Part shown: positions 26,105 to 37,983 of the stretch, one piece after another | How the letters are laid out: every line of letters begins with the position of its first letter | Numbering within the stretch: position 1 is the stretch's first letter | Source of the DNA: Trichopria drosophilae | Taxonomy: Eukaryota; Arthropoda; Insecta; Hymenoptera; Diapriidae | Length of the DNA: 64,000 nt | Assembly: GCA_030407085.1 (NCBI GenBank) | Contig: CM059582.1 | Coordinates: 25,433,001-25,497,000 of the forward strand | Direction of reading: 5' to 3' | Notes under the pieces: generated by a model | The model's input: the letters and a program-made list of their open reading frames with translations, nothing else | The model's database searches: none | Told to the model about the DNA's origin: nothing | Made by a program: the position numbers and the translations under genes

Positions 26105-26450
26105 GAAGTCGAATTAAGTACGGTTGAAAAAAGTTTTGCATATGCACGTAAGATTCTTAGAGATTTCAGAAAGACATAAAACCCTTATAAGCTTAAAAAA
26201 GGGGATTTAGTATGCTTGTCTGTTCCTCCCAAGACGGGGGAAGAAAGAATAATTCATGCTGCATATGAAAGTATTATTAATTCATAAGTCTCTTTATTAC
26301 TTTTAAACTGAGACGTTAATAAAATATTTTATCTGTAATCTTTATCTGGCAGATGATTATCAAAATTCTTGATGGAAGTGTACATTCTTTGAACGAAAAA
26401 AAATGTCGAATAGTTAATTTGAGAAGGATCATAAAAATTATGATGTGAAA
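26105..26450 (+). pseudogene. possible LTR-retrotransposon integrase C-terminus
   Basis: A plus-strand reading gives AYARKILRDFRKT, a stop, then YKLKKGDLVCLSVPPKTGEE. After a gap of about 65 bp comes ILDGSVHSLNEKK followed by CRIVNLRRIIKI. The order (basic helix, GDLV strand, and closing NLRRI strand) resembles the small C-terminal barrel of Gypsy-type integrases. The match is short, contains stops, and no catalytic core or reverse transcriptase is visible upstream. I treat it as a weak suggestion; chance similarity remains possible. Confidence 0.3.
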
Positions 26451-27555
26451 AAAACCTTTCATCATATGCCTTCCATTACTTCAACGTTGTAGTTAATACA
26501 AAAATAGAAGAGGAGAAGGATTTCATATTTCCAAGTTTCCTGTATTTCAAACAATTACAGTTTAAAATACAAATAAGCATCATTAAACTAAACATTTTTT
26601 AAATTAAATTTTAAAGCAATTTTGTCAAGTTTGTGAAGTGAAAAGTTCTTAGTCTTTACTAAGTGCGAAAATAAAATTTTTCATCTTTTAACATCTGCAA
26701 CAAACTTTTTTCTTCAATCTATTAAAGACTATAACATTAATAATCAAGTAAATCGAACTGTAAAGTGTTTATTTTTTGTCCTCAGGCCGCAAAATGAAAT
26801 TTTGCGTCCCGTATAGAGACCGCAGAAAGAAGTAATGGAAATTTTTCAGACATGATGATTTTTTTTGGAAATGTTTCAATTTCAAGGAATGATTTTATTT
26901 TAACCTCTTCAAAGACAGTTTTGTCTTCTTCGTGGTTTGGAAGAGAATTTAGAGTGTAAGTTCATTTTGTTATGAATAAAACATAAAATAACATCTTATA
27001 AATTAAAAATCGATTTCCCTAAGTAACTAACTGTATTTAACTGTCTAACATGAAATATCACGTTATGTGTTTAAATATTGAACAGATTACAGGACTTTCC
27101 AGTCGGTTAAACGTAAAAATCACGAGCACACGCGTAGTTATCCCTCGCGTGCATCTGAATGAAACGGCCATTAATTCAATAGCAGACATTACCACTTGCA
27201 TAGTTAATCACCCATATTTTATAAGTCTATATTTATTCCTGAAGAAAAAATATGTTAATATTAGCACAAAGTTAATTAAATTAAATGTTCTTCAAGATAT
27301 TAAAGAGGGTCTATTACAACATAGTTTATTAACAAATTTTGTTGCAATGCCTTTTGAATTCATGTCAATACAAAAAATCCTATTAAACTCGCGACTTCAG
27401 ATGGTATTTAGTACTCCGAAATAAAAAATACCACTCGACACTTTTTCTGTGGTGAACCGCAAGCTGCAAAAAAAAACATTTTTAAAAGCACACAAACGTT
27501 ATAATACGTAAAAAGACTCATGCGCCGATTTAAGAAACTTTAAAAGACCGGTCAA
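26451..27555. other. AT-rich DNA with one long unassigned frame
   Basis: A 124-codon plus-strand frame (27050-27424) is longer than its surroundings lead one to expect. It shows no domain, signal peptide or membrane segment that I recognise, and I do not call it a gene. The remainder is AT-rich. Confidence 0.4.
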
Positions 27556-27720
27556 ACGTGAATTTTATGAATTTGATCCGCCATATTAGATCTGCCATTT
27601 TGAATTTCAAAATGCTCACATCGGATTCGTTATAAACGACCCTAACAACCCCGACTAAGATTTTTCAAATGATTTGGATGCAGCCTGCAAATCGTGACAC
27701 AAAGGGTAAAAGTGAAGAAA
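27556..27720. repeat. TTAA-MITE family, right-hand fragment
   Basis: CCGCCATATTAGATCTGCCA, then TTTGAATTTCAAAATGCTCA, then the family phrase TCGGATTCGT and ACCCCGACTAAG. The right end GTGACACAAAGGGTAAA resembles the CACAAAGGTTAA end at 14.5 kb, with TTAA mutated. No left terminus. Confidence 0.55.
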
Positions 27721-28581
27721 TCATGTCTCCGAGAGGGGAACTTTAAATTGTACATATTAACATTTTGATAATAAAGGTGAAAGTATCAAAAATATTAGTT
27801 AAAATACGACAAAATCGGCGAAAGGTTCCGGAATTTTTATTTGAAAACTATGACGTTCGACAATATTGTTGCTGAGCAAAACGTTCTTTGAATTACTCAA
27901 AGAATACAATGAAATTTAGAAAAAATGTTGTTGAGTCTTTCAATTTTTTAAAATGAGATTTTGAAAAGTGAACAAAAGAACAAAAAATTCTGTTAAATGT
28001 CAGCATGTTCCTAGATCAATTCTCTTTATTCTAGTCCGATAATAACTTTTTTAGAATATACTATAATTCGTTTCATTGTATTCATCACATGTTGAAAGTC
28101 AATTGTACAACGGATCTTTATCTCCTTTAATCGCTTATAATTTCTGAAGGATCTCAAAAAAAAAACATGTAATTTACATTCAGATACATGGGAAAAACAC
28201 AAAATTTAGCACTTAATACCCCACAAATTGCCACAATGACTCGCAATATCACTTATTCGAGCAGAGCATCGAACCTAAGAATACGATATTTGTAAAACCT
28301 GTCACATTCGATTCATAAAAAAATTATCTACAACCTCTGTGAGTTGCAGATTTTTTGCAAAACAATTTACTTCTCCAAAGCTTTTAACACAATATGTTTC
28401 ACTAGCAACACATGTACGCAAATATTTAAATACTTTGTCGAATCGTAGTAAAAACTGCCATCAATAGTACCCAGTGTTGCCAAATGCACCATCTGCCGAA
28501 GAAAACGAATAACACAATTGTCGGTATTGCAAATTCAGTATATGCAACAATGTTTTGCCACTTAATATTCTATAAATTCTC

Positions 28582-28963
28582 TTAAGGGGGTTCTAAAGTG
28601 CCCGATGGATAAGGTAAGGATTTTCACTAAAAACCTTCAATAATAAATTACTGAATCGATTTTTTAAAATGCGGGCTCCGTATAAGGGCAATTTTTATTA
28701 CTATAGACGGTTTCCTAGAAAATACCAAAGAAAGTAATTGAGAACTGACCAAGAATCTCGAAAATACATAAAAATCACTTATTTCTAAAAATACTCGGTC
28801 AGTTCTCAATTAATATCTTTGGTGTTTTCTAGGAAACTATTTATAATGCTTAGAATAGCCCGTATAGGTCCCGAATTTTAAAAATGTTATTCAGTCATCT
28901 TTAATTTATGGTTTTTAGTGACATTTCCTACCTTACCGGCGGACCACTTTAGAACCCCCTTAA
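28582..28963. mobile_element. foldback MITE (TTAAGGGGG family), copy 1
   Basis: The two halves are near-complete reverse complements. The left end reads TTAAGGGGGTTCTAAAGTG and the right end CACTTTAGAACCCCCTTAA. GATTTTTTAAAATGCGGGCTC faces GGTCCCGAATTTTAAAAATG, and AATTGAGAACTGACC faces GGTCAGTTCTCAATT around the centre near 28780. There is no unique interior, so the single strand would fold into a hairpin of about 190 bp. No protein is encoded. The ends sit in TTAA. This is the best-preserved of four copies in the window. Confidence 0.85.
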
Positions 28964-29719
28964 TACCTTAATTTACGATGTCTCAAACACAAATATATAT
29001 TTTTTAAATACTTAAATGCATTAGTTAACATAAAAGTAGTATATTATAGAACAATATAATTACAATTAATATATTTCAAATATATTAAATATATTATGTA
29101 ATGTATTGTATATATATTACAAATCATATATAGCAATAATTACTGCAGAATACTTCTCTGCGGCTGCATTATCGTATTTACACACAGAAGTCGACGGTAT
29201 TAAATAACTTGTCAACGATTCATAAATTCCATTAAGTTTATTTATTAACTTGTAATAACGGGTTTGTTTAATATTAATAAGCAGGACGATCAATGAAAAT
29301 AAGTGATTTATTCATAGCTATAATAAATACACGAGTAAAAATGTTGATAGGGCCTGGGCCTGATCTGGTTTCCTGATAACGAAGTTTGGACTCATCAGTA
29401 ACAGATTAGGTAATTCTCAAGCGCCATTCAATTTTTCCGTATCGATGCAAGGAAATAAACAAAATTGATTTAATCTGTAGTTATTAAACCTTTTAAGTAA
29501 TGAGATATTTCAGTAAAAGTCGTATTTAGGTATCTATTAAGTATCGCTTAAATAAGAATTTCCTAATTCGAATTTTAATAAATTATAGTAATATTTGAAA
29601 CCTAAAAAATGGCCAATAGTTAACTGCAACTTTCACCTTAATGATTTACTTTTTCCATTTGTAATGAATACGGTATCAGTAACGATGAATCAGTTATCAA
29701 GAACTAACGAGAAACGCCC

Positions 29720-29798
29720 AATAAGGCATGCCTTATTGAATCTTGACCAGGACATGACCATGTTGTTATCAGATGTGCTTGATAAGGCATGCCTTATC
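29720..29798. promoter_or_regulatory. paired 18-bp palindromes
   Basis: AATAAGGCATGCCTTATT at 29720-29737 and GATAAGGCATGCCTTATC at 29781-29798 are both perfect palindromes sharing the 16-bp core ATAAGGCATGCCTTAT. Their centres are 61 bp apart. Two identical dyads at short spacing resemble binding sites for a dimeric DNA-binding protein; a chance duplication or a small transposon relic is also possible. They lie inside a 75-codon frame that I do not regard as a gene. Confidence 0.35.
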
Positions 29799-30585
29799 AC
29801 TGTCCCATCAGTCCCTGATTGATATTTAAGCATAAATTTCAGCTCGGGTATATATGGTGCCAAATCCAAATACTTAATTTGTCTACTCTAAAGAGAAAAT
29901 CAGTAAATCAAATAAATTGTTTCTATTTTTAGTGCATTCTCACATTTTAGAAGGAATATAGCAAAAAATAATACTAAAAAATGTTCATTACGAAATATTT
30001 AAAATGTAATAGGAAAATCCATACAAACATTCGAAAACAACATTAAAAATATTCTTTCCCGTGTGATTTTTAATTATCACAATCGTTAGCAATAATTTTA
30101 AGGCGGTACTCTATTGATCCTGCATCATAACAGGTACGATATGCTTCTCGTAAAAGTTATATGCGAAACAGTGGGTCTTGTGCCTCAAACAATTAGCGAC
30201 GTATGTTAGGGGCAGCTCGTACAACACCCCCAAATTCGGTCGCTTTAGATTAACATGGGTTAACAAGGATTCCCCTACGCGAAACACACGTTACAGATTT
30301 CATCCCATGGTGAATTTCGAGTTGCCCCTTAAGTAAATGCAGATGAAACGCCGCGTCGACGTGTTGCGTGTAAAATAAAAACGAAAAACTTCCTTTAGAA
30401 CGTACTCTAATAAAAGAGAACTGGTGCGACATTCATTCATATGTATAAGACATGTATACTATGATCACATTTCATTGCTCCAGAATTTTTGGAGTTAAAA
30501 AGTCAGTATTAATAGTACTTTTTATATGAATCAATTTCAACAATAATTAATTCATTTTTGAAAAACTATTCTTTAATTTTGATTA

Positions 30586-30968
30586 TTAAGGGTATTCTAA
30601 AGTGCCCCGCTGATAAGGTAGTAATTTGCACTAAAAATCGTTAATAAAAAATTACTGAATCGATTTTTTTAAATTCGGACTCTGTAAGGGCAATTCTAAG
30701 CACTATAAACAGTTTCCTAGAAGATACCAAAGATATTGATTGAGAACTGACCGAGAATTTTCAGAAGTAAGTGATTTTTATTAATTTCCGAAAATTCTCT
30801 GTCAATTCTCAATTAATGTCTTTGGCATTTTCTATGACGCCGTTTACATTAATTAAAATTGCCCTTGCAGAGCCCGAATTTCGAAAAATCGTTTCAGTCA
30901 CTTTTTATTTACGTTTTTTAGTGAAAATTCCTACTTTATCGGTCGAGCACTTTGGAGTGTGTACTTAA
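30586..30968. mobile_element. foldback MITE (TTAAGGGGG family), copy 2
   Basis: Same structure as the copy at 28.6 kb: TTAAGGGTATTCTAAAGTGC at the left, TCGAGCACTTTGGAGTGTG then TTAA at the right, ATTGAGAACTGACCGAG facing TCAATTCTCAATTAATG in the middle, and TTCGGACTCTGTAAGGGCAA facing TTGCCCTTGCAGAGCCCGAA. It is more diverged than copy 1. A 65-codon frame within it is repeat-derived. Confidence 0.8.
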
Positions 30969-30986
30969 AAAATTCAAAAGTAACCC

Positions 30987-31324
30987 TTAAGGATATTCTA
31001 CAGTACTTCGCTGTTAAGGTAGTAATTTACATGTAACATGTCTGAATTAATTTCTTAAAATTCGGGCTCTGTAAGGGTAATTCTAATTACGAAATTCATT
31101 AGGAATTGAACGAGAATTATTGGAAATAGTGATTTTTATTTATTTTCGATAATTCTCGGTCAATTCTTAATTAATTTCTTTTGCAATCTGTAAGAGTACA
31201 CATATAGAAAGTATAATTTCTCTTACAGAGCCCAAATTTTGAAAAATTGATTCAGACCTTTTTAATTTTTGATTTTCACTGTAAATCCCTACCTTATCAA
31301 TGGAGCACTTCAGGACCCCCTTAA
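30987..31324. mobile_element. foldback MITE (TTAAGGGGG family), copy 3
   Basis: Starts 18 bp after copy 2. Left end TTAAGGATATTCTACAGTAC, right end GGAGCACTTCAGGACCCCCT then TAA. The halves still pair (TTCGGGCTCTGTAAGGGTAA against TCTCTTACAGAGCCCAAATT). Somewhat shorter than the others through internal loss. Confidence 0.75.
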
Positions 31325-33594
31325 GTAGTTCCACTAATTTGACCCTCTGAAAAGTTTATTTTTGAGAATGCTTAAAATAAAACTACTGCATTTGTTGATG
31401 GATAATAAATAGGAGACAAAATTTTTACAAACAAAAATTTCACAACGTATTCAAAACCTGCCCCAAACCTCAAAAAGTTCCTCAATCATTCCTCCTGCAG
31501 TGACAACAAGTTTATTAAACTAGAAGGTATCATGACCATCCATAGAAAAATATAATTGCAAATTAATAAAAAAATGGAGAAATGTTTAACACAAGTTTTA
31601 ATCTTTGCGCGAGCATTTTTTCCCGCCAAAATTAAATTTTTTAACGGAAAACTGGTTCACGGTATGAAAAAACATTCATAACAAAAACTTTAAATCAAAT
31701 CGATCAGCTTTTTCTCGTATTATATTATAGCAAATTTGTAAAATATACTTTCGAAAATTTACATTTGCAGGTACAGTTTCTTATTATTAATAAAGTAAAT
31801 AACTTCATAAATATACAAGGCAACAATCCAAACTAGGCCAAATCAATCAAGATATTTTCATATTCATTTTATTGATTTTGTAATTTACAATTTGCTTAAA
31901 ATAACATAACAATTGCTACACCCTTTCGAAATTTATGAACAAGGAATGGAATCCTTCCGTATAAAACGGAAAAGGAGAAGCATAAGGAGACTAAAGCAGG
32001 TGAATATAATTTTAGAAACGTCGGCATTAATATTTCAGATTCCGTACATTACTAAGTATGCACACGCGCGTTTAATTTAATTCTATTGCATGCATGAATT
32101 ATGAGAATATCATTTTATCTGCAGACGAATCGAAACGTAATTTCCATTTACAACCTGATCCAAATATTAATTTACTAATGAGATCTGTATGTAATTTTAA
32201 TCAAGGTATTATGCATAATGCGTAGGACATGAATCACGTTACAAATTGTTCGATTAGGCTATTCTAACATTACGTGCTCTGATAATACCAAAAACTAATA
32301 TTAAATTATTTATCAGCTAAATATAACTGTCTACGCCGATATATTGATTTTTTTATTAAAGATGCCACAGTTAATCACCTTTATCCCCCGATATGAAAAT
32401 CGATATTTTATAACTATTGAAATGAAAGATAAAAGTGTAAATTAATTTAGGAGTGATGCATTGTCACATTTTTAACAAGAATTATTTATAGCAAGCTTTT
32501 AATCTTGAAGGTCAATAATAATAGCCTTAGCTCTCTGAATCAGAAGATAAATAGTCGGTGCACATTATTGTCTTTTAAACTGATTTTCAGTTATGGTTGC
32601 GTTCTTTCAAAATTAATCTTTAGTCATAAAATAGACTTAAGTAAAATATAGTTCAGGCAACGAAAGGTTTGACCTCAAACAAATTGCAATAGGACCGACT
32701 GTAATGTGATAATTACTAAAAAAATGAGTTAAAAAATATCCCAAAATCAACAAATATCGGAGTGAGGGAAAGTTGCCTTTTTTATTAAAAAATAGACCTT
32801 ATTTTATAAACAAATGGTTGTAACTTTTCAATGACGCATTAGAGCGCGAAACATATCAACACAAGTTATAGATCATGAAAAAATCTATAAAAAAGGTAGA
32901 ATATTTCCACTACCTGTTGACATTTTTGAGATAATGACTTGAAAGGTTACTTATCACAATGTTGCTCAAAACGAGCTTTATTATTCTTCTTTTAGTAAAA
33001 TATATAAGATTTTTGACGTTGAAAATGCTAATGTTCACAAACTCCCATTTTAGATCGTAATTCTAAGAATTTTCTTACTTTTAAGTGAGGTTATGATGAA
33101 CAAAATAGACATTTTATATCACATTTTACAAGTTTCTTACAGTCTAATCGCATAATCAGTCGAAATTAATAGCATATATCGATAGACTGGAATTACACCA
33201 GCAATTAAAAAGGTAAAACACATTGAATAAGAATTGTTATATTATATAACAAATTTTTGCTACAGGATAGTTCTTAATGAATACGAGATGAAGATAAGTT
33301 TTTCACAAAATCTGATTGAACATAAAACATAAAATATGTTCAGAACTGTGAACACAAAACAGCTGAGAAGGTAAAAGTTGTTAAAATCAATGTTTAAATA
33401 ATAATTAATCACCCACTTGACAAGTATATTAAGTAATCAATAAGATGTGGCACCTCTGCGAATCAAAACTGATTTCTGATCTTATTAGAATTATGCTTTA
33501 AAGATTGCTCAAAATGATAAACGTCACACTTTTCACAACATATTGTATCTAATTGATAAGAAAATCAAAAATTAAAAACATCTGGATCAATGTA
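31325..33594. other. AT-rich DNA without recognised gene
   Basis: AT-rich throughout with no supported open frame, RNA gene or repeat. Confidence 0.6.
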
Positions 33595-33878
33595 AGAATT
33601 CGGGCTCTGTAATTCTAATTACTGTCTACGGCCAATTAACAAATGCCAAAGAAATTATATTAGAGATTGAGCGAGAACTATCGAAAATAGGTTTTTATTT
33701 ATTTCCAATAACTCTCGGTGAATTCTTAATTAACTTCTTTGGCATTGTGTAAGATTCCATGAATAGGAAATAGTATTACCTTTTTAGACCACGAATTTTT
33801 AAAAATTATTTCAGACATTTTTAATTTACGTTTTGTAGCGTAAATTCCTACCTTATCGACGGACTATGAACCTCTTAA
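33595..33878. mobile_element. foldback MITE (TTAAGGGGG family), truncated copy 4
   Basis: Begins inside the family at AATTCGGGCTCTGTAATTCT, continues through TTAGAGATTGAGCGAGAACT and its complement near 33717, and ends ATTCCTACCTTATCGACGGA...CCTCTTAA at 33878. The left terminus and some 60-80 bp of the left arm are missing. Confidence 0.7.
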
Positions 33879-34780
33879 GTTTAAAATAAGATATTTTATA
33901 CATACTTCATTCGATTCTTAGCTAATTTCGTTAGTATACTCGGATGTTCGCATACAGTGAGCGAAATTACAATACCAGAACCCGACATTGAAATAATCCT
34001 TTAGATCATTAAAAAGTTCCCTTTGTAGGTAGATTGGTACCTTAGCGATTAAGCTGATTCTAATTAAGTTATTACTGTAACTTGATGACGATTGCTAACA
34101 AAAGTAATTATACTTTCATGCAAGAAAAATTATCTAAAATAAACTTCAGAACTGAATAATGTGTTGCATCCATTACGTTCTCTGTTCTAATATTCTAAAA
34201 TCTCGTAAATAATTTTATTCAAACGAACTCCGCAAGCTTCGACCTAAAAATAAAACATCATCATAAAAGTTTACTGTTCTTTTAAATAGATCCATTTTAG
34301 GTCATACTGTGTATATTAATAACAAAGTCACCATCGTTCTAATAAATTCATAAATAAAGTCATCGAGGGTCAGACTCACGTTTATTACGCGAAGAAGATT
34401 TTGATGTATTGTAAAAAGTGAAAATTAATAACTCGAAATTGTTATAAAACACAAAATGAGAATATCGAATTACCAGCCTCTTAAATTAAATGATCATCGA
34501 AATCGCGTTTATTAACCATAATACGTTTAGTTATGTATTAGAAATGGATTTATATTTACTTCATATGTTTTCCTTACATCACATTGAATTCAATACCCCG
34601 TTATTTTCATATTAAATACGCAACAGACCATATTAAATATCCCGCCAAAAAATGAGTAGTATACAATTGTATATAAACTTTTCGTCTATAGAATTTTATG
34701 AAACTGTGTACATTACGATTCAATAATATATAATTGTATATATTTGTAATCTTAAAAATAAATAAAATTTAAAAAAAAAT
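33879..34780. other. AT-rich DNA without recognised gene
   Basis: AT-rich. Around 33965-34060 there are faint echoes of the MITE right arm (AGAACCCGACATTGAAATAA, TAGATTGGTACCTTAGCG), too weak to call a fifth copy. Confidence 0.45.
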
Positions 34781-34862
34781 CGTGTTTAAAGGTGGTTTCG
34801 AACCCGCGACTATCGAATTACAAAGCAGACGCTACCATAACCGATACGCTACCGCACAGTAT
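34772..34862 (-). ncRNA. tRNA-like sequence (SINE head or tRNA pseudogene)
   Basis: On the minus strand TAGCGTATCGGTTATGG (34851-34835) resembles a Pol III A box and GGTTCGAAACC (34804-34794) matches the B box consensus GGTTCGANNCC. Between them, CTTTGTAAT looks like a threonine-type anticodon loop (TGT). A run of nine T follows 13 bases after the body, as a Pol III terminator would. The anticodon stem and T stem are mispaired, so a working tRNA is unlikely. A tRNA-derived SINE or a decayed tRNA fits better. Confidence 0.45.
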
Positions 34863-34939
34863 GACGATTGATTCGACACGCAAGATAAGCAAGTCACTTT
34901 CTAGAACAGACATCTTTGTTAAGTAGATAGTAGTACATT

Positions 34940-35045
34940 TCATTACTAGTGCTGGAAATGCGATTTCCCGAACGAGTAATGATTAACGCAGCACGAGTGC
35001 TATGTCAATCATTCGGGACTCGCCCGCACATGTAACGAACGATGT
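34940..35045. repeat. cruciform-type inverted repeat
   Basis: TCCCGAACGAGTAATGATT and AATCATTCGGGA face each other with an inner GCAGCAC-GA-GTGCT hairpin at the centre near 34995. It lies directly outside the inverted-repeat element that begins at 35050 and may be part of the same insertion. Confidence 0.45.
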
Positions 35046-35049
35046 TTTC

Positions 35050-35477
35050 ACTAATAGAATGCGGGAAATAACATTTTCGATTCAGGAGGCCTAAAATGAC
35101 CATTATACGCCTCCTTTTAGGGGCATGAAATAAAACCAATTTGAAAATGGACGATTTAAAAAAAAGCCGATAAATACGATTTCTTATAATTTTCTACATT
35201 ACAATACACTATAATGGTAATTACATGAATTTTCCATTCTAAACATTAACATTGCGCGTTGCGCATCGCAGTGATTGGTAAACATATTTAATTTTTGTGA
35301 TAGAATGAATGGTCATTTTACTCCCCCTAAATCGAAAAATATTGTTTGCGCCATGGGCGTGACATTTACGCCCCCATAAAGATAAGGTGACCCTCTGGCG
35401 CCCAATTACCATTCTGGGCGTAAAACGACCATTTTACGCCCTTGGTAGAAAAAATACTTTTCCCGCATTGTATTAGG
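35050..35477. mobile_element. GCGTAAAA hairpin repeat with terminal inverted repeats, copy 6
   Basis: Left terminus ACTAATAGAATGCGGGAAAT. The reverse complement of the right terminus, CCTAATACAATGCGGGAAAA, matches over about 16 of 18 positions. Inside, CCTAAAATGACCATTATACG, ATGGTCATTTTACTCCCC and GTAAAACGACCATTTTACGC form further hairpins. ATCGAAAAATATTGTTTGCG near 35330 is shared with the 1.3 kb copy. No open frame. Defined ends make this the best reference copy for that variant of the family. Confidence 0.65.
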
Positions 35478-36955
35478 AAAAGTGTTTTGTGTTTTTTGTT
35501 GAGACCATCCATTTCTTTGTTAACATCGCGTTTAGCCAAGTCGAAAAGATGGGTGATTAATGGGTAATAAATGTTACTTCACGGCCTGAGTATGTTCTTC
35601 AAATATTTAGTAAAGTTGATACAAAATTTGTTATATTTAACCAAATACATAAGTACTTTCAAAATACGCACAAAATGAATACGTCAATAAAATATTTAGT
35701 AAAACTGGTAAACTAATAATAACATTCAAATAATTAATTGAATTTTAGTAGATTTTTTTCAGTACATACTATTGCATGTAACCAAGCATATACCAGTCAA
35801 TACAAATAAATATCAATATATACAATTATATATAGTTGTATGGGAACTCTAATGAATTTTCAAATTAATCAAATTATATTTTTGTATACGACTATATAGA
35901 CAAAAAGTCATTATCAACGTGTAACGTATAAACGTTTGATACAACTTTTATGCAGATGTATATTAGTGTATTCATTAATATATACATACAAATTAAAGTT
36001 TACCTAAAATTCGCAGTTATTCAATATCATATTAAACTTAATATAATTTCATATAATTATATGTACTTGTAATAATTTGTGTACAATTGTATACATCATA
36101 TAGAAATTCTATAGCCGAAATATCCATATGGACCTGTATACATTTGTATACACTACTGTAAATTTATATTCAATTTGTATATTCATTTTTTCTCAGGATC
36201 CCACATAAATTTTTTCAGAATCTAAGCCGACGACAAAACAGTAGTTCACTCAAAAGTGGAAGAGAACAGAGTGGGTTATTTAATGTTATCAAGGACATTG
36301 CCTATAATGTCGATTCTCTCAAGGTCAAAGTAATTTTTGTTAAACGGGAACATCTACTTTTGACTGCGATGAACGGAAAATGTGACTTTCTAAATAATGT
36401 GTTTGTCAAGGCCATGAATAAGTTGAAGGTCAAGATTACGAATTTCAACTAATTTTCCACTTTATTATGGCTGGAAGTATTTGAGTATTGTGGACTCTAT
36501 GCTTCTTCACTAATGCACATATGTTAGGATATCATATTATCAAACCAATTTGACATATGTGACTTAGGAAAATGTAATTGGCAAATTTAAATTCGTAAAT
36601 CTGACCTTTTTTCTTTGACTTGACTTTGAACCTTCAAGGTCATAATCGTTGTTACTATTAGGTGACTCCCTCGTTTCTTTTTAATACTTGTATGTACTAC
36701 TCTTTTCTACTTGTCTTAGATTCCGATAATTTCAAGCGAGGACATTAAAATGGTCTATGGTGTATAAACATTTCTTGCAATGGTTCCTAAGGAGTTCCGA
36801 ACTCCTCCGCTAGGTTTGTGAACATTTCGACAACGCATTCTGATATTCTTTTGTTATAAGGTAACTAGTTTAGAATGTAAACTGTCTATAAATAATAAAG
36901 ATTTCCACGTTTGTTATGCGCAGTATACCATTAACACGATGTCCCTATACTGAAT
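35478..36955. other. AT-rich DNA without recognised gene
   Basis: AT-rich, with many TATATA and ACAATTGTATA words between 35770 and 36180. A slightly more balanced stretch near 36240-36700 contains several AAGGTCAAG-type words. No supported gene or repeat boundary. Confidence 0.5.
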
Positions 36956-37090
36956 ATCATGTATTATTATTATTAATGTCTTTATTGGAAATAAACCTGA
37001 CAATACATATAAATATACAATTGACAATACCAAAGGGCGAGTCACAGCTTAAAAAGCTGCTTTACAGACTCAATATTACAGCAATAATGC
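36956..37090 (-). mobile_element. LINE 3' tail fragment
   Basis: On the minus strand the segment contains AAGCTGTGACTCGCCCTTTG, then ATTTCCAATAAAGACATTAA, and ends in a short (TAA)n repeat at about 36975-36961. A polyadenylation-like AATAAAGACATTAATAATAA end is typical of CR1/L2-type 3' UTRs, and GACATTAATAA also occurs at the end of the 20.1 kb LINE. No coding part is present. Confidence 0.5.
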
Positions 37091-37983
37091 TGTCGTGATA
37101 TAGAAAACCATCTTTATTGACACATCATCAACATTACAGAACAGTAATAAAATAAGAGTTTTGTACATCCACTTTTATAAATATAGAAACTTTAGGGCTT
37201 ATGACCCGCAAAGAAAAATTTTATTTCAAATACACATTTTTTAACGAAATTACAAATATTTCAAATTTCTGATAGTACACAAAGCGGTCCTTCTTATATA
37301 ACAAGAAAGAAAACAATGAAGGAAACAAACAATTTTCGTGTAAGATGAGTATCAGGTCATTTGAACTTGGCCCAAAACGACTTGAAGTTTGCGTGACTTA
37401 ACACCATGCCTTGCTCACTGTAAAAACCTAAGCAATTTCTTGTTTTGTCATAAAAATCAGAAATATGAACAAAAAACAGCACACATTTTAGGAGTAATAA
37501 GTAAATTTAGATCGAAATAGCTAATCTTGAAATCCACGATTATTTTTCTAAAATGCCGGGTCTCGCGATAACAAAATATCAAAACAAATCACAATCATTG
37601 TCTGAATATATCACACATATAAAAAAAAATCTTGCGATCCGTAAAAGTCAAATTTATTTAAGGTTTTATAAACTTCATGTACAAGCATAAAACTGTAACA
37701 AGTTTGTACATTTTTAAAGACAAAGAAACCATTGATTAAATTTAAAAAATTGCTTTTAGATACGCTTTATCAAAATATATAATTAAATTCATCGAAAAAT
37801 CAAATAAAATCGGTTTCTGCCGTTTCATCATCAAGAAATAGTTTCAAATGTTGGGTTCACTATAATGATATTTGTAAAGAACGGCAATGGGCCAAAGTTT
37901 TGATTTAAACTTTGATCAGGCTCATCGTGACATACTACTTCACTTGTCTTTACTCTTTTTGACAATCGATGTTAGATTTTGCA

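Noticed and set aside
33950..34070. Fifth copy of the TTAAGGGGG foldback MITE
   Set aside because: Only faint resemblance to the right arm, without termini or complementary half.
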